This document shows positions 46,417-55,077 of a stretch of DNA of 64,000 bases, in pieces (the first letter of the stretch is position 1; every line of letters begins with the position of its first letter). The notes under the pieces were generated by a model that saw nothing but the letters and a program-made list of their open reading frames with translations, searched no databases and was not told the DNA's origin. The stretch is from Dyella sp. C11 (GTDB lineage Bacteria > Pseudomonadota > Gammaproteobacteria > Xanthomonadales > Rhodanobacteraceae), in NCBI RefSeq assembly GCF_003121485.1, contig NZ_QAVX01000011.1, forward strand, positions 1-64,000, written 5' to 3'. A program made the position numbers and the translations under genes.

Positions 46417-47355
46417 TCAGGCGGCCGTATCCGCATCCGCCAGTTTCAATCGCGCCACGTCGCGCAACGGCGGCGCACCGAACGCGCGGCTGTATTCCCG
46501 ACTGAACTGCGAGGGGCTCTCGTAACCGACGCGATGCGCTGCCGTGGCCACGTCGCACTGGTCGGCAAGCAGCAGGCGTCGCGCCTCGTGCAGGCGCAGT
46601 TGCTTCTGGTATTGCAGCGGACTCATGGCGGTGATCGCGCGAAAGTGGTGATGCAGCGACGATGCACTCATGTTCACGCGCATGGCGAGCTCGTCGATAC
46701 TCAGCGGCTCGTCAAAATGCGTACGCAACCATTCAATGGCGCGGGACACCTGGTGACTCTGGCTGCCGGACGTGGCGATCAATGCCAACCGGGCGCCCTG
46801 TTCGCCCGTCAACAGGCGATACAGCAATTCGCGTTCGATCAACGGCCCAAGCACCGCAAGGTCACGCGGCGATTCGAGCAGGCGCACCAGGCGCAGCAAC
46901 GGATCGAGCAAATCATGATCGAGCGGGCTCACGGACAAGCCAGGCGCCAGCGCCCCCGCCCCTCGCTGCCACTCCACATCGGGAAGCAGCTCCCGGATGC
47001 GCAACAGGTCCAGGCGAAACGTCAGGCACAGGCACGGTTCTTCGCTTGAGGCCCGAACCACTTGCGATGAAACCGGCACGTCCACCGATGTCACGAGATA
47101 CGACGCCGGCTGGTGCAACAGCGATTGCTGGCCCACCAGAATCTGCTTGGCGCCCTGCAGCGCCAAACCAAGGCTGGGTTCGTACATGGCGCAGGTCGGC
47201 ACGCCCGTGGAGCCGGCGCGAAACAGGGTCAGCCCCGGCCACGCCGTGCCCTGCACGCCTTCCTGCGAGGCCAATCGTTCAACCAGCGCTGTCAATTCCT
47301 CGCAATTTTTTGATGTGCTGGCGGCAGGCGTCGATGGTGAAACGTTGTCGTTCAT
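46417..47355 (-). CDS. AraC family regulator with AraC_N sensor domain (YqhC-like)
   Basis: A 312-aa regulator: AraC_N-type sensor domain (about 45-200; CAMYEPSLGLALQGAKQ and the YLVTSVDVP strand are typical) and a C-terminal double helix-turn-helix (SIDELAMRVNMSASSLHHHFRAITAMSPLQYQKQLRL). Regulators of this subtype, such as E. coli YqhC, sit beside and activate alcohol dehydrogenase genes in response to aldehydes. Here too a dehydrogenase gene is divergent across a 178-nt gap that contains 21-bp-spaced direct repeats. Confidence 0.9.
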   Translation of the reverse strand: MNDNVSPSTPAASTSKNCEELTALVERLASQEGVQGTAWPGLTLFRAGSTGVPTCAMYEPSLGLALQGAKQILVGQQSLLHQPASYLVTSVDVPVSSQVVRASSEEPCLCLTFRLDLLRIRELLPDVEWQRGAGALAPGLSVSPLDHDLLDPLLRLVRLLESPRDLAVLGPLIERELLYRLLTGEQGARLALIATSGSQSHQVSRAIEWLRTHFDEPLSIDELAMRVNMSASSLHHHFRAITAMSPLQYQKQLRLHEARRLLLADQCDVATAAHRVGYESPSQFSREYSRAFGAPPLRDVARLKLADADTAA

Positions 47356-47418
47356 GGACTTATCGCTGGTTTGTGCGGAACAAGCTTGCCTGTTCCTCCG
47401 CGTCATGGCGAGTCCTTG

Positions 47419-47458
47419 GCAGGCATCCTTGCAGGATCGGGCAATCATCTCGCAGGAT
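47419..47458. promoter_or_regulatory. Candidate AraC-type operator (21-bp-spaced direct repeats)
   Basis: GCAGGAT occurs at 47431-47437 and 47452-47458, exactly 21 bp apart, the two-turn spacing common for AraC-family half-sites. A related GCAGGCAT lies at 47419-47426, and ATCCT-TGC-AGGAT (47425-47437) is an inverted repeat. The site is within the divergent region between the AraC_N regulator (start 47355) and the alcohol dehydrogenase (start 47534). Confidence 0.45.
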
Positions 47459-47533
47459 TCGGCTACCCGCGCCGCACCCCGGGCGCCCATACTCCGCCAC
47501 CTTGCTGTTCCGTTCCCCCCAAGGAGTCTCGTC

Positions 47534-48592
47534 ATGACGCTTTCCATCCGCGGCTTTGCCGCCCAGTCCGCCACCACGCCGCTGGCCGCGCATCAGTTCG
47601 AGCGCCGCGATCCTCGTCCGGACGACGTGGTGATCGACATCCTGTATTGCGGCGTGTGCCATTCGGATATCCACCAGGCCCGCAACGAATGGGGCGGCAG
47701 CGTGTATCCGATGGTGCCCGGCCACGAAATCGTGGGCCGCGTCAGCGCCGTCGGCAGCGACGTCAGCAAGTTCAAGGTGGGCGACACCGTGGGCGTCGGC
47801 TGCATTGTCGATTCGTGCCAGCACTGCGGCTCGTGCCACGCCGGCCTTGAGCAGTACTGCGAGAACGGCGCCACCTGGACCTACAACGGCACCGATCGCC
47901 ACGACGGCCGTCCGACGTTCGGCGGCTACTCCGAGCGCATCGTGGTGTCGGACAAGTTCGTGGTGTCCATTTCCGACAAGCTCGACCTGAAGGCTGCCGC
48001 GCCGCTGCTGTGCGCAGGCATTACCACGTGGTCGCCGCTGCGCCACTGGAACGTCGGCAAGGGCAGCAAGGTGGCGGTGATCGGCCTCGGCGGCCTCGGT
48101 CACATGGGCCTGAAGTTCGCCAAGGCCATGGGCGCCGATGTCACCCTGTTCACCCGCTCGCCGGGCAAGGAAGACGAAGCCCGTCGCCTGGGTGCCGATC
48201 ACGTGGTGCTGTCCACGGACGAGAAGCAGATGGCCGCCGTGGCTCGCCAGTTCGACTTCATCCTGGACACCGTGCCGAACCCGCACGATCTGAACCCGTA
48301 CCTCAACACGCTGACGCTCAACGGCACGCTGTGCCTGGTGGGCCAGCTGCAGCCGCTGGAGCCGCCGGTGCAGGCCGTGTCGGTGATCCTCGGCCGTCGC
48401 TCCATCGCAGGCTCGGCCATTGGCGGCATCGGCGAAACGCAGGAAATGCTGGACTTCTGCGCGGAGCACAACATCGTCAGCGACATCGAAGTGATCGACA
48501 TGAAGGACATCAACGCCGCGTACGACCGCGTGGTGAAGAGCGACGTCCGCTACCGTTTCGTGATCGACATGGCTTCGCTGAAGTCGGCCTGA
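47534..48592 (+). CDS. Zinc-dependent NAD(P) alcohol dehydrogenase, YahK-like
   Basis: A 352-aa medium-chain dehydrogenase/reductase of the cinnamyl-alcohol-dehydrogenase/YahK branch, which reduces aldehydes with NADPH. Catalytic zinc ligands include C42 and H64; structural zinc cysteines are at 95, 98, 101 and 109. The cofactor motif is GLGGLGHMG. AAGGAG lies 8 nt before the ATG. It is divergent from the AraC_N regulator, which probably controls it as part of an aldehyde-detoxification response. It ends at a strong terminator. Confidence 0.93.
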   Translation: MTLSIRGFAAQSATTPLAAHQFERRDPRPDDVVIDILYCGVCHSDIHQARNEWGGSVYPMVPGHEIVGRVSAVGSDVSKFKVGDTVGVGCIVDSCQHCGSCHAGLEQYCENGATWTYNGTDRHDGRPTFGGYSERIVVSDKFVVSISDKLDLKAAAPLLCAGITTWSPLRHWNVGKGSKVAVIGLGGLGHMGLKFAKAMGADVTLFTRSPGKEDEARRLGADHVVLSTDEKQMAAVARQFDFILDTVPNPHDLNPYLNTLTLNGTLCLVGQLQPLEPPVQAVSVILGRRSIAGSAIGGIGETQEMLDFCAEHNIVSDIEVIDMKDINAAYDRVVKSDVRYRFVIDMASLKSA

Positions 48593-48633
48593 TATACGCA
48601 CCGGGCAGCACAATCGCCCGTTGAGCAACACGG

Positions 48634-48661
48634 AAAACCGGCCGTTTACGCGGCCGGTTTT
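48634..48661. terminator. Bidirectional intrinsic terminator
   Basis: An 11-bp perfect stem AAAACCGGCCG / CGGCCGGTTTT with a 6-nt loop and a following T-run. It lies between the alcohol dehydrogenase stop and the converging ClC gene; the ClC coding end (48646) overlaps the hairpin, so the last codons of that gene are part of the stem. Confidence 0.85.
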
Positions 48662-50499
48662 TCTTTGGACCCAAAATGGCGACTCGCCTTGCGCGCCTCA
48701 CGCAAACGCTGGCCATGTGCCCTGAGCAGATCGCCACGCGTCAGGAAACCGACCATCTTGCATGCATCGCGATCCAGCACGACAAGACGACCAACGTCCG
48801 CCTCCACCATGTGGTCTGCGGCCTCGCGCAGCGTGTGATCTTCCCGCACCACGAGTGGTGCGCGCCCCAGCAGCGATTGCACGGTGGCACCGGCTGAAAC
48901 GCCCGTGCGCAGCAGGTCGCGTCGCGTTACTACGCCCAGCAAACGGCCCTGCCCGTCCATCACCGGAAAACCCTGGTGCTTTGACGATGCCTGCTCTGTT
49001 GCCAGCCACGCACGAACCTCTGTCAACGACTGCAACGCCTGAAGACTGACCACGTTGCGGCTGCACGCCTCGCCCACGGAAATACGCTCCAGGTAATCCG
49101 CGGCGTATTCGGAGGGAACGCGCACGCCGCGACGCGCAATCTTCTCGGTCATGATGGTGTTGCGCATCATCAGCCCGGACACGAGGTACGCCGCAGCGCA
49201 AGCACCCAACAGTGGCAGCAGACCGTGCGGCTGCTGCGTGGTCTCGAAAGCAAACACCACCGAGGTGAGGAACGCGCGCGATGCGCCGGCAAATATCGCA
49301 GCCATGCACACCAGTGCAGCAACGCGCGGATCCACCTGCAGCCACGGCAGCCACATCGTGCAGAGCCATCCCAGTACGCCACCCAGCGCGCCGCCAATGG
49401 TGAACAACGGCGCCAGCGTGCCGCCGGATGTACCGCTACCCAACGCCACGGACCACGAAAGCAGTTTCAACAGGCAGAGCGAAAGCATGCCCGCCAACCC
49501 GATCTGCCCGGCAATCACCGAGGCAATGTTGTTGTAGCCCACGCCCAGCGTGGCAGGCATGAAATACCCCACCACGCCGACGACCAAGCCGCCGATGGCC
49601 GGCCACCACATCCAGTGGATGGGCAGCTTCTCGAAGCCATCCTCGATGGCATAAGTGAGCTTGGTGATTCCCACACTGACCACGCCCGTCAGCGCACCCA
49701 TGGCAACGTAGGCGGCGACGGCAACGAGAGTTGGCGTGCCAATCGCAGGCATGGGAAACAGGGGTTCGTTGCCCTCCAGCACGTAGCGCACGGCGGTGCC
49801 CACCACGGCGGCAAGCGCCACCGGAATGAGCGACCGCGCGCGGCGCTCGAACAACAGCAGTTCGATGGCGAGCAGTACGGAGGAAATGGGCGCGGAAAAT
49901 ACCGCCGCCATGCCAGCCGCGGCACCCGCGGCGAGCAGCGTCTTGCGTTCGTCCGCCGTGACGTGAAGCCACTGTCCCACCAGCGACCCGCGCGCGCCGC
50001 CTGTTGCGATGATCGGTCCCTCGGCGCCGAACGGACCGCCCGTGCCGATGGCGATGGCCGCAGACACCGGCTTCAACCAGGTGATGCGCGGCGCAATGCG
50101 GCTTTCGTTGAGTAACACCTGCTCCATTGCCTCGGGAATGCCGTGGCCACGAATGGCGCGCGAACCCCAGCGTGCCATCGCGCCCACGACCAGGCCGCCG
50201 ATGACGGGGACCACGATCACCCAAAGGCCCAGATGATTTTCGGCCGGGCTGCTGAAATCGGTACTGAGGCGTCCGTAGAACGCGAGATTGGTCACCAACC
50301 CGATCAACGCCGTCAGCAGGCGCGCCACCAGCGCCACCACCGAGCCCAGCGTCATCGCGAGGAAACAGATCCAGAGAACCCGCCGCCCCAGCGGCCGGAA
50401 ATGACGCGGCATGTGCGCCGCCATCAGCGTCGGGTCCAAACTCGGGGCGAGCGGAAGCGCCGCACGTGAGTGCGGTTCGGAAGCCATATCGGGGTGCAT
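48646..50499 (-). CDS. ClC chloride channel/antiporter with two CBS domains
   Basis: A 617-aa ClC-family membrane protein. The selectivity motifs are GHGIPE (GSGIP in ClC-ec1), GPFGAEGP containing the gating glutamate, and GTLAP. The position of the inner proton glutamate (E203 of ClC-ec1) is Leu in AIELLL, so coupling to protons is uncertain. Two C-terminal CBS domains (about 475-595) probably sense nucleotides. Starts at 50499 or 50487 are both possible. The role is chloride homeostasis or acid/osmotic response. Confidence 0.87.
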   Translation of the reverse strand: MHPDMASEPHSRAALPLAPSLDPTLMAAHMPRHFRPLGRRVLWICFLAMTLGSVVALVARLLTALIGLVTNLAFYGRLSTDFSSPAENHLGLWVIVVPVIGGLVVGAMARWGSRAIRGHGIPEAMEQVLLNESRIAPRITWLKPVSAAIAIGTGGPFGAEGPIIATGGARGSLVGQWLHVTADERKTLLAAGAAAGMAAVFSAPISSVLLAIELLLFERRARSLIPVALAAVVGTAVRYVLEGNEPLFPMPAIGTPTLVAVAAYVAMGALTGVVSVGITKLTYAIEDGFEKLPIHWMWWPAIGGLVVGVVGYFMPATLGVGYNNIASVIAGQIGLAGMLSLCLLKLLSWSVALGSGTSGGTLAPLFTIGGALGGVLGWLCTMWLPWLQVDPRVAALVCMAAIFAGASRAFLTSVVFAFETTQQPHGLLPLLGACAAAYLVSGLMMRNTIMTEKIARRGVRVPSEYAADYLERISVGEACSRNVVSLQALQSLTEVRAWLATEQASSKHQGFPVMDGQGRLLGVVTRRDLLRTGVSAGATVQSLLGRAPLVVREDHTLREAADHMVEADVGRLVVLDRDACKMVGFLTRGDLLRAHGQRLREARKASRHFGSKEKPAA

Positions 50500-50584
50500 A
50501 GGGAAGGACCGGCGAGGTAAGCCCGGCAAGGCTACGCGATTGGGAGCAGCGTAGCTGGCTGGAAAATGAACAGCCTCTCCGTCG

Positions 50585-51373
50585 TCATGCGCCGAGCGGC
50601 GGCGCCTTCGGCGCGTTCCAGCCCAGCACGTTGTAGACGTCGTAGCGAAGGATGCCGAGAACCTCGTGCAGCGAGGCATCCATCAACATGAAGTTCCACG
50701 AATCCGGCGCCAGTTCCCAGCGTGCATTGACCCAGTCACCCGCCACCGGCTGCGGCACGATGCCGAAGTGCGCGAAATAGATCAGCGAGCGCTTCAAATG
50801 GATGCCCGATGTGACCAGCACGATGTGTTGCGGCGCGTATTCCGCCAGGATCGGGCGACTGAACTGCGCGTTCTGCCATGTGCTCATGCTGCGCGATTCG
50901 AGCGACAGGTCCGCTTCGGGAATGCCAAGCTGGCGCAACGCACGCCCGTAGACCACCGCTTCCGGTTCACCGTGACTCTGCGAGTCGCCACCACTCACGA
51001 CCAGACGGCATTCCTTGCCGGCTGCCTTGCAGGCGCTATAGAGCTGCGCCGCACGCAACACGCGCCCGTTGACGAAGAAGGACGGCTGCAGGCGATGCCC
51101 TTCCTCGACCGCCGTGCCGGCACCCAGCAGGATGATGGCGTTGCGCGGCGCCCATGCGATGGCCGGCTCGCTCTCGTAGCGACCTTGCAGGTTTTCCGAA
51201 AGCAGGCGCGGCAGCAGCCCGCAGCCGATGCCGAAGAACACCAGCACGCAGACCGCCATCAGCGCAGCCGACGTCTTGCGCCAGCGCAGGCGACGCAGGC
51301 AGAGAGCCAGGACAAGCACAATGAACAGAACGGCCAGCATGCAGATTCCCTGCTCCATGGAAAGGCATGGCAT
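50585..51373 (-). CDS. YdcF family (DUF218) membrane protein
   Basis: A 262-aa protein with two N-terminal transmembrane helices (about 12-30 and 36-55) and a DUF218/YdcF domain: AIILLGAG near 75, RLVVSGGDSQSHGEPEAVVYGRALRQLGIP near 120, and IVLVTSGIHLKRSLIYF near 180. Relatives (SanA, ElyC) affect envelope integrity or undecaprenyl-phosphate use. TAAGG lies about 8 nt upstream of the ATG at 51373. It precedes the ClC gene on the same strand. Confidence 0.87.
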   Translation of the reverse strand: MPCLSMEQGICMLAVLFIVLVLALCLRRLRWRKTSAALMAVCVLVFFGIGCGLLPRLLSENLQGRYESEPAIAWAPRNAIILLGAGTAVEEGHRLQPSFFVNGRVLRAAQLYSACKAAGKECRLVVSGGDSQSHGEPEAVVYGRALRQLGIPEADLSLESRSMSTWQNAQFSRPILAEYAPQHIVLVTSGIHLKRSLIYFAHFGIVPQPVAGDWVNARWELAPDSWNFMLMDASLHEVLGILRYDVYNVLGWNAPKAPPLGA

Positions 51374-51485
51374 CTTAGGGCCTTACGACACGTCGAGGCG
51401 ATAGCGCACAAGCCATCGATGCGTCGCCCTATGGACACGCCGGCATTGCGCCGAGCGATCAATGGAACGTCGCGGGGAACCGTTC

Positions 51486-52919
51486 ATGACCACCCTGGTT
51501 TTCGTGCACGGCTGGAGCGTCACCAACACATCGACCTACGGCAGCCTGCCTTCGTCGCTTCAGGCACAGGCCTCCGCCGCAGGCATCCCGCTGACAACGG
51601 CGGATATCTGGCTGTCCGAATACGTGAGTTTCGACGACGCCGTGACCATGCCGGACGTGGTGCGCGCCTTTGATCACGCCTTGCGCGATCTGCATCTGCA
51701 GGACGCCAGCTTCGCCTGCATCACCCATTCCACCGGCGGCCCGGTGGTGCGCGAATGGCTGCGCGCGCAGCGTGAGCGGCCAGGCGCGTTCAGCACCATC
51801 CGCCTGACCCACCTGATGATGCTGGCGCCGGCGAATTTCGGCTCGGCGCTCGCCCAGCTCGGCAAAGGCGTGCTGGGGCGATTGAAGGCGTGGGCCGGCG
51901 GCGTGGAACCGGGGCAGCGCATCCTCGACTGGCTGGAACTGGGCAGCCGCGAATCGCTGTCGCTCAACCTCGACCATATCCATGGCGACGATCCGGCCGA
52001 GCGCGGCCAATATCTGTTTGCACTCAGCGGTGACCGTCCGGATCGCTCGCTGTATGACCACATCAACAGTTACACCGGCGAGGATGGGTCCGATGGCGTG
52101 GTACGCATGGCCGCGGCCAACCTCAACGCGCGGCACGCCGTGCTCACACGCGAAAGCGGTGGTGACGTCAACGCGCTGGCGCTCAATGTCACCACTGCGC
52201 CACGCTCGGCATTCAAGCTGATTCCCGGTGCATCGCATTCCGGTACCGACCAGGGCGTGATGGCCTCCTCGCCGCCCGCCACCGTGGAAGCGCTGCTGCG
52301 CTGCCTCAAGGTGCGCGATGCCGCTGGCTACAGGCAGCTGTGCGACGCCTTCGATGCGGAGAATGCACAACGCGACGCGAACCGCGTGGAGAAGGAATCC
52401 GTCGGGCCGTTTCCGGCGCGCGTACATATCCACGATCCGCGCAGCATGCTGGTGATTCGCCTCGCGGATGAAGGCGGCGAGCCGCTTCACGGCGCACGGC
52501 TGCTGTTCAAGGCCGGCACGCCACCGAACCCCGACTGGATGCCGCAGGGATTCATGCTCGATCGCCAGGCCAACAGTCGCGACGGCAACGTGGTCACGTT
52601 CTTCCTCAACCACGGATTGCTTGCCGGCGTACCCCGCGTGGCCGATCCGGACAGCAGCCGTCGCACGTTGCGCCCCGCGATGGACAGCCATCGACCTTAC
52701 AGCGCGACGATTGAGCCCACGGACCTGAGTGGCCTCGTGCATCACGCCCTGGCCACCACGCTGGCCCGCGACGATCTTTTCCCGATCTTCGGCCCGCACC
52801 AGACCACCGTGCTCGACGTGGTGCTTCCGCGTCACGTGCGTGAAGGCGTATTTCGTCTCACGCAATCACGCGCCCCCGAAGATTTCCACCACCCCGAGCC
52901 GGGCGACGTGATTCCATGA
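51486..52919 (+). CDS. Alpha/beta hydrolase, lipase-like
   Basis: A 477-aa hydrolase. The N-terminal half is an alpha/beta fold with the oxyanion HGW (8-10) and nucleophile Ser82 in THSTGG, a lipase-type nucleophile elbow. HINSYTGEDGSDGVVR (about 190-205) gives the usual acid region. The C-terminal half (about 300-477) is a separate, unrecognised domain with beta-rich repeats. No signal peptide is visible, so it is probably cytoplasmic. GGGGAA lies 7 nt upstream of the ATG. Confidence 0.78.
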   Translation: MTTLVFVHGWSVTNTSTYGSLPSSLQAQASAAGIPLTTADIWLSEYVSFDDAVTMPDVVRAFDHALRDLHLQDASFACITHSTGGPVVREWLRAQRERPGAFSTIRLTHLMMLAPANFGSALAQLGKGVLGRLKAWAGGVEPGQRILDWLELGSRESLSLNLDHIHGDDPAERGQYLFALSGDRPDRSLYDHINSYTGEDGSDGVVRMAAANLNARHAVLTRESGGDVNALALNVTTAPRSAFKLIPGASHSGTDQGVMASSPPATVEALLRCLKVRDAAGYRQLCDAFDAENAQRDANRVEKESVGPFPARVHIHDPRSMLVIRLADEGGEPLHGARLLFKAGTPPNPDWMPQGFMLDRQANSRDGNVVTFFLNHGLLAGVPRVADPDSSRRTLRPAMDSHRPYSATIEPTDLSGLVHHALATTLARDDLFPIFGPHQTTVLDVVLPRHVREGVFRLTQSRAPEDFHHPEPGDVIP

Positions 52920-53064
52920 ATGGGCCGCCCCGCCATCAACCCCATGAAGGTGTGTGGCGCGTTTCATGGTCATGCTCGCACGTACGCGCCCCAAACACTC
53001 CAGCGGTCTCACAACCGACGCCCGTGCTTACCTCGAACGTCCGTTTGCCTTAACCTCGCCGCCC

Positions 53065-53619
53065 ATGGATGCTCCGGTGGACGATGATGCAACGCTGATG
53101 CTCGCTTACGCACGAGGCAAGACAGCTGCGTTCGATGCACTGTATGCACGCCACCGCGGCACGCTTTATCGCTTCCTGCTGCGCGCCTCGCGCGACACGC
53201 AGGTGGCCGACGAGCTGTTTCAGGAAACCTGGAGCCGCGTCATTGCCTCGCGTGCCCGCTATGCGCCACAAGCGAAATTCACCACGTGGTTACTGCAGAT
53301 CGCGCATAACCTGCTGATCGACAGCTACCGGCGCAAGCGACCGCAAGCCACCGGCGAGGAAGCCGAACGCATTTTCGATACAACAGCCACACCGGAGCAC
53401 GAGCAACCCGAGCACGTGCTGTCGGAATTCGAACGGCGACGTCGCCTGCAGATGGCCATCGAACAATTGCCGGACGAGCAACGCACTGCCGTACTGTTGC
53501 GGCTGGAGAACGACCTGAGCGTGGAGGACATTGCACACGTCACCGGCGTAGGACGCGAAACCGCCAAGTCGCGACTGCGCTATGCCATGAACCGCTTGCG
53601 TGAGCAGTTGGCCGAATGA
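53065..53619 (+). CDS. ECF-type RNA polymerase sigma factor
   Basis: A 184-aa extracytoplasmic-function sigma factor. Region 2 spans about 20-90 (FDALYARHRGTLYRFLLR, ADELFQETWSRVI, FTTWLLQIAHNLLIDSYRR). Region 4 spans about 125-180 (LPDEQRTAVLLRLENDLSVEDIAHVTGVGRETAKSRL). It overlaps the next gene by 4 nt (ATGA), so sigma and partner are made together. No ribosome-binding site is seen before the chosen ATG. The trigger is unknown. Confidence 0.92.
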   Translation: MDAPVDDDATLMLAYARGKTAAFDALYARHRGTLYRFLLRASRDTQVADELFQETWSRVIASRARYAPQAKFTTWLLQIAHNLLIDSYRRKRPQATGEEAERIFDTTATPEHEQPEHVLSEFERRRRLQMAIEQLPDEQRTAVLLRLENDLSVEDIAHVTGVGRETAKSRLRYAMNRLREQLAE

Positions 53620-54419
53620 ATACGCACGACGACAACGACATGCTCTCCGGCGACGACGACCTGAAGGCGCTCTATCGCAGCCTGCCGCGAAAGGAACCGT
53701 CGCCCGCGCTGGACAGCGCGATAAAGCGTGCTGCCGCAGACGCCGTGCGCCCGCGTCACTCGCTGCCCCGCTGGCCCATCGCTGTGGCGAGCACGGCTGT
53801 CATCGTGGTGGCGGGCGCCCTTGGGTGGCGCATGGCCCAACAACCATCGGCTTCGCATCATTCTGTTAGCCAGACGGTTGCCGCGAGCGCGGCGCCTCAG
53901 GCACCACCCGTACTGGCTGCCCCACCTGCAACCGGCAACCTTGATGCCGCGCCCTCTCTCGCACCGGCACCCGCTTCTCTCGCCGTCGCCCGCGAAACGC
54001 CGCATGAAAACATTCGATCGGCCATGAAGGCCAAGGTGGTGGCTCCCGCGGCTCCCGCTCGGCAAGCGCCCGTGGCCGCTGCCGAATCGGCACCGGTCGT
54101 CGCCATGACCGAAGCCGCTGCCCCCGCGCCGGCGCCAGCCGCGCCGGCTTATGCATTGCAGGCCGCTCGTTCAAGCGTGACGAGCGCCGAACCCCGGATG
54201 GCCATGAAGGCGATGGTGATGCCCGCCGCCGCGCCTCAGCGAGATGCCACCGCCGCCGACACGGCAGATACGCCCGACCAGGAACTGGCCAAGATCCGCG
54301 AGCTTTTCGCCTTGCAGCGCCACGACGAAGCCGTGCAGCGACTGGCCGCCTTCCAGAAGGCGCATCCGGACGTGCCGCTGCCCGACGACCTGCGGACACA
54401 ACTGCCTGACCATGAGTGA
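53616..54419 (+). CDS. Membrane-anchored Ala/Pro-rich protein, putative anti-sigma partner
   Basis: A 267-aa protein: an N-terminal cytoplasmic part (about 1-50), one transmembrane helix (about 53-73) and a long Ala/Pro-rich periplasmic segment (about 80-215), then a charged tail resembling a short helical repeat. It overlaps the ECF sigma gene by 4 nt, the usual place for an anti-sigma factor. It lacks the zinc-binding HxxxCxxC motif of ZAS proteins. It also overlaps the YigZ gene by 8 nt. Confidence 0.75.
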   Translation: MNTHDDNDMLSGDDDLKALYRSLPRKEPSPALDSAIKRAAADAVRPRHSLPRWPIAVASTAVIVVAGALGWRMAQQPSASHHSVSQTVAASAAPQAPPVLAAPPATGNLDAAPSLAPAPASLAVARETPHENIRSAMKAKVVAPAAPARQAPVAAAESAPVVAMTEAAAPAPAPAAPAYALQAARSSVTSAEPRMAMKAMVMPAAAPQRDATAADTADTPDQELAKIRELFALQRHDEAVQRLAAFQKAHPDVPLPDDLRTQLPDHE

Positions 54420-55008
54420 GCCGCTGTACACCCTCCTCGCCCCTTGCCAGCACGTCGAGGACATCAAGAAAAGCCGGTTCCTTGCCCAGGCCGCACCCGT
54501 GCAGACACCCGAACAGGCGCTCGCCTTTTTGCGACAGGTAAGCGACCCCGCGGCGACGCACAACTGCTGGGCTTATCGCATCGGGCAGGACTATCGCTTC
54601 AACGACGACGGCGAACCGGGCGGCACTGCCGGTCGCCCGATCCTGCAAGCCATCGAGGGACAAGGCATCGACCAGGCCGTCGTGGTGGTAACCCGCTGGT
54701 ACGGCGGCATCAAGCTCGGCGCTGGCGGCCTGGTGCGAGCCTACGGCGGCGCGGCAGCGGAATGCCTGCGACGCGCCGACCGCGCCCCCATCATCGCCAT
54801 GGCGCGATTGGCCGTGCGCTGCGACTTCCCGGAGATGGCCCTGCTCAAGGCGCGATTGCGCGAGCTCGATGCGGACATCGTGCAGGAACAATTCGACGCG
54901 GAAGGCGTGATGCTGGACATCCAGCTGCCCGCCCAGCGCGTGGACGAGGCCCAGGCGCGCGTCATCGACATCACGCGCGGGCGCCATGCCGCCAAACGCG
55001 TGGATTGA
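54412..55008 (+). CDS. YigZ/IMPACT family protein
   Basis: A 198-aa protein with the UPF0029/IMPACT fold: KKSRFLA near 20, NCWAYRIG, DDGEPGGTAGRPIL (about 63-76), VVVVTRWYGGIKLGAGGLVRAYG (about 88-110). A DUF1949 domain forms the C-terminus. Bacterial YigZ binds nucleic acid, possibly in translation. Its ATG lies within the last codons of the putative anti-sigma gene (8-nt overlap), so it is coupled to the sigma cluster even though no functional link is known. Confidence 0.88.
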   Translation: MSEPLYTLLAPCQHVEDIKKSRFLAQAAPVQTPEQALAFLRQVSDPAATHNCWAYRIGQDYRFNDDGEPGGTAGRPILQAIEGQGIDQAVVVVTRWYGGIKLGAGGLVRAYGGAAAECLRRADRAPIIAMARLAVRCDFPEMALLKARLRELDADIVQEQFDAEGVMLDIQLPAQRVDEAQARVIDITRGRHAAKRVD

Positions 55009-55077
55009 ATCGCCCCACGATCCACCCCACGTTGGCATGGATAGCCGGAAGCCGACATTCACTGCCCGCGAGACTTC

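Noticed and set aside
52920-53064. Longer N-terminus for the ECF sigma factor
   Set aside because: The extra in-frame residues have no sigma-like sequence, and region 2 begins shortly after the ATG at 53065.
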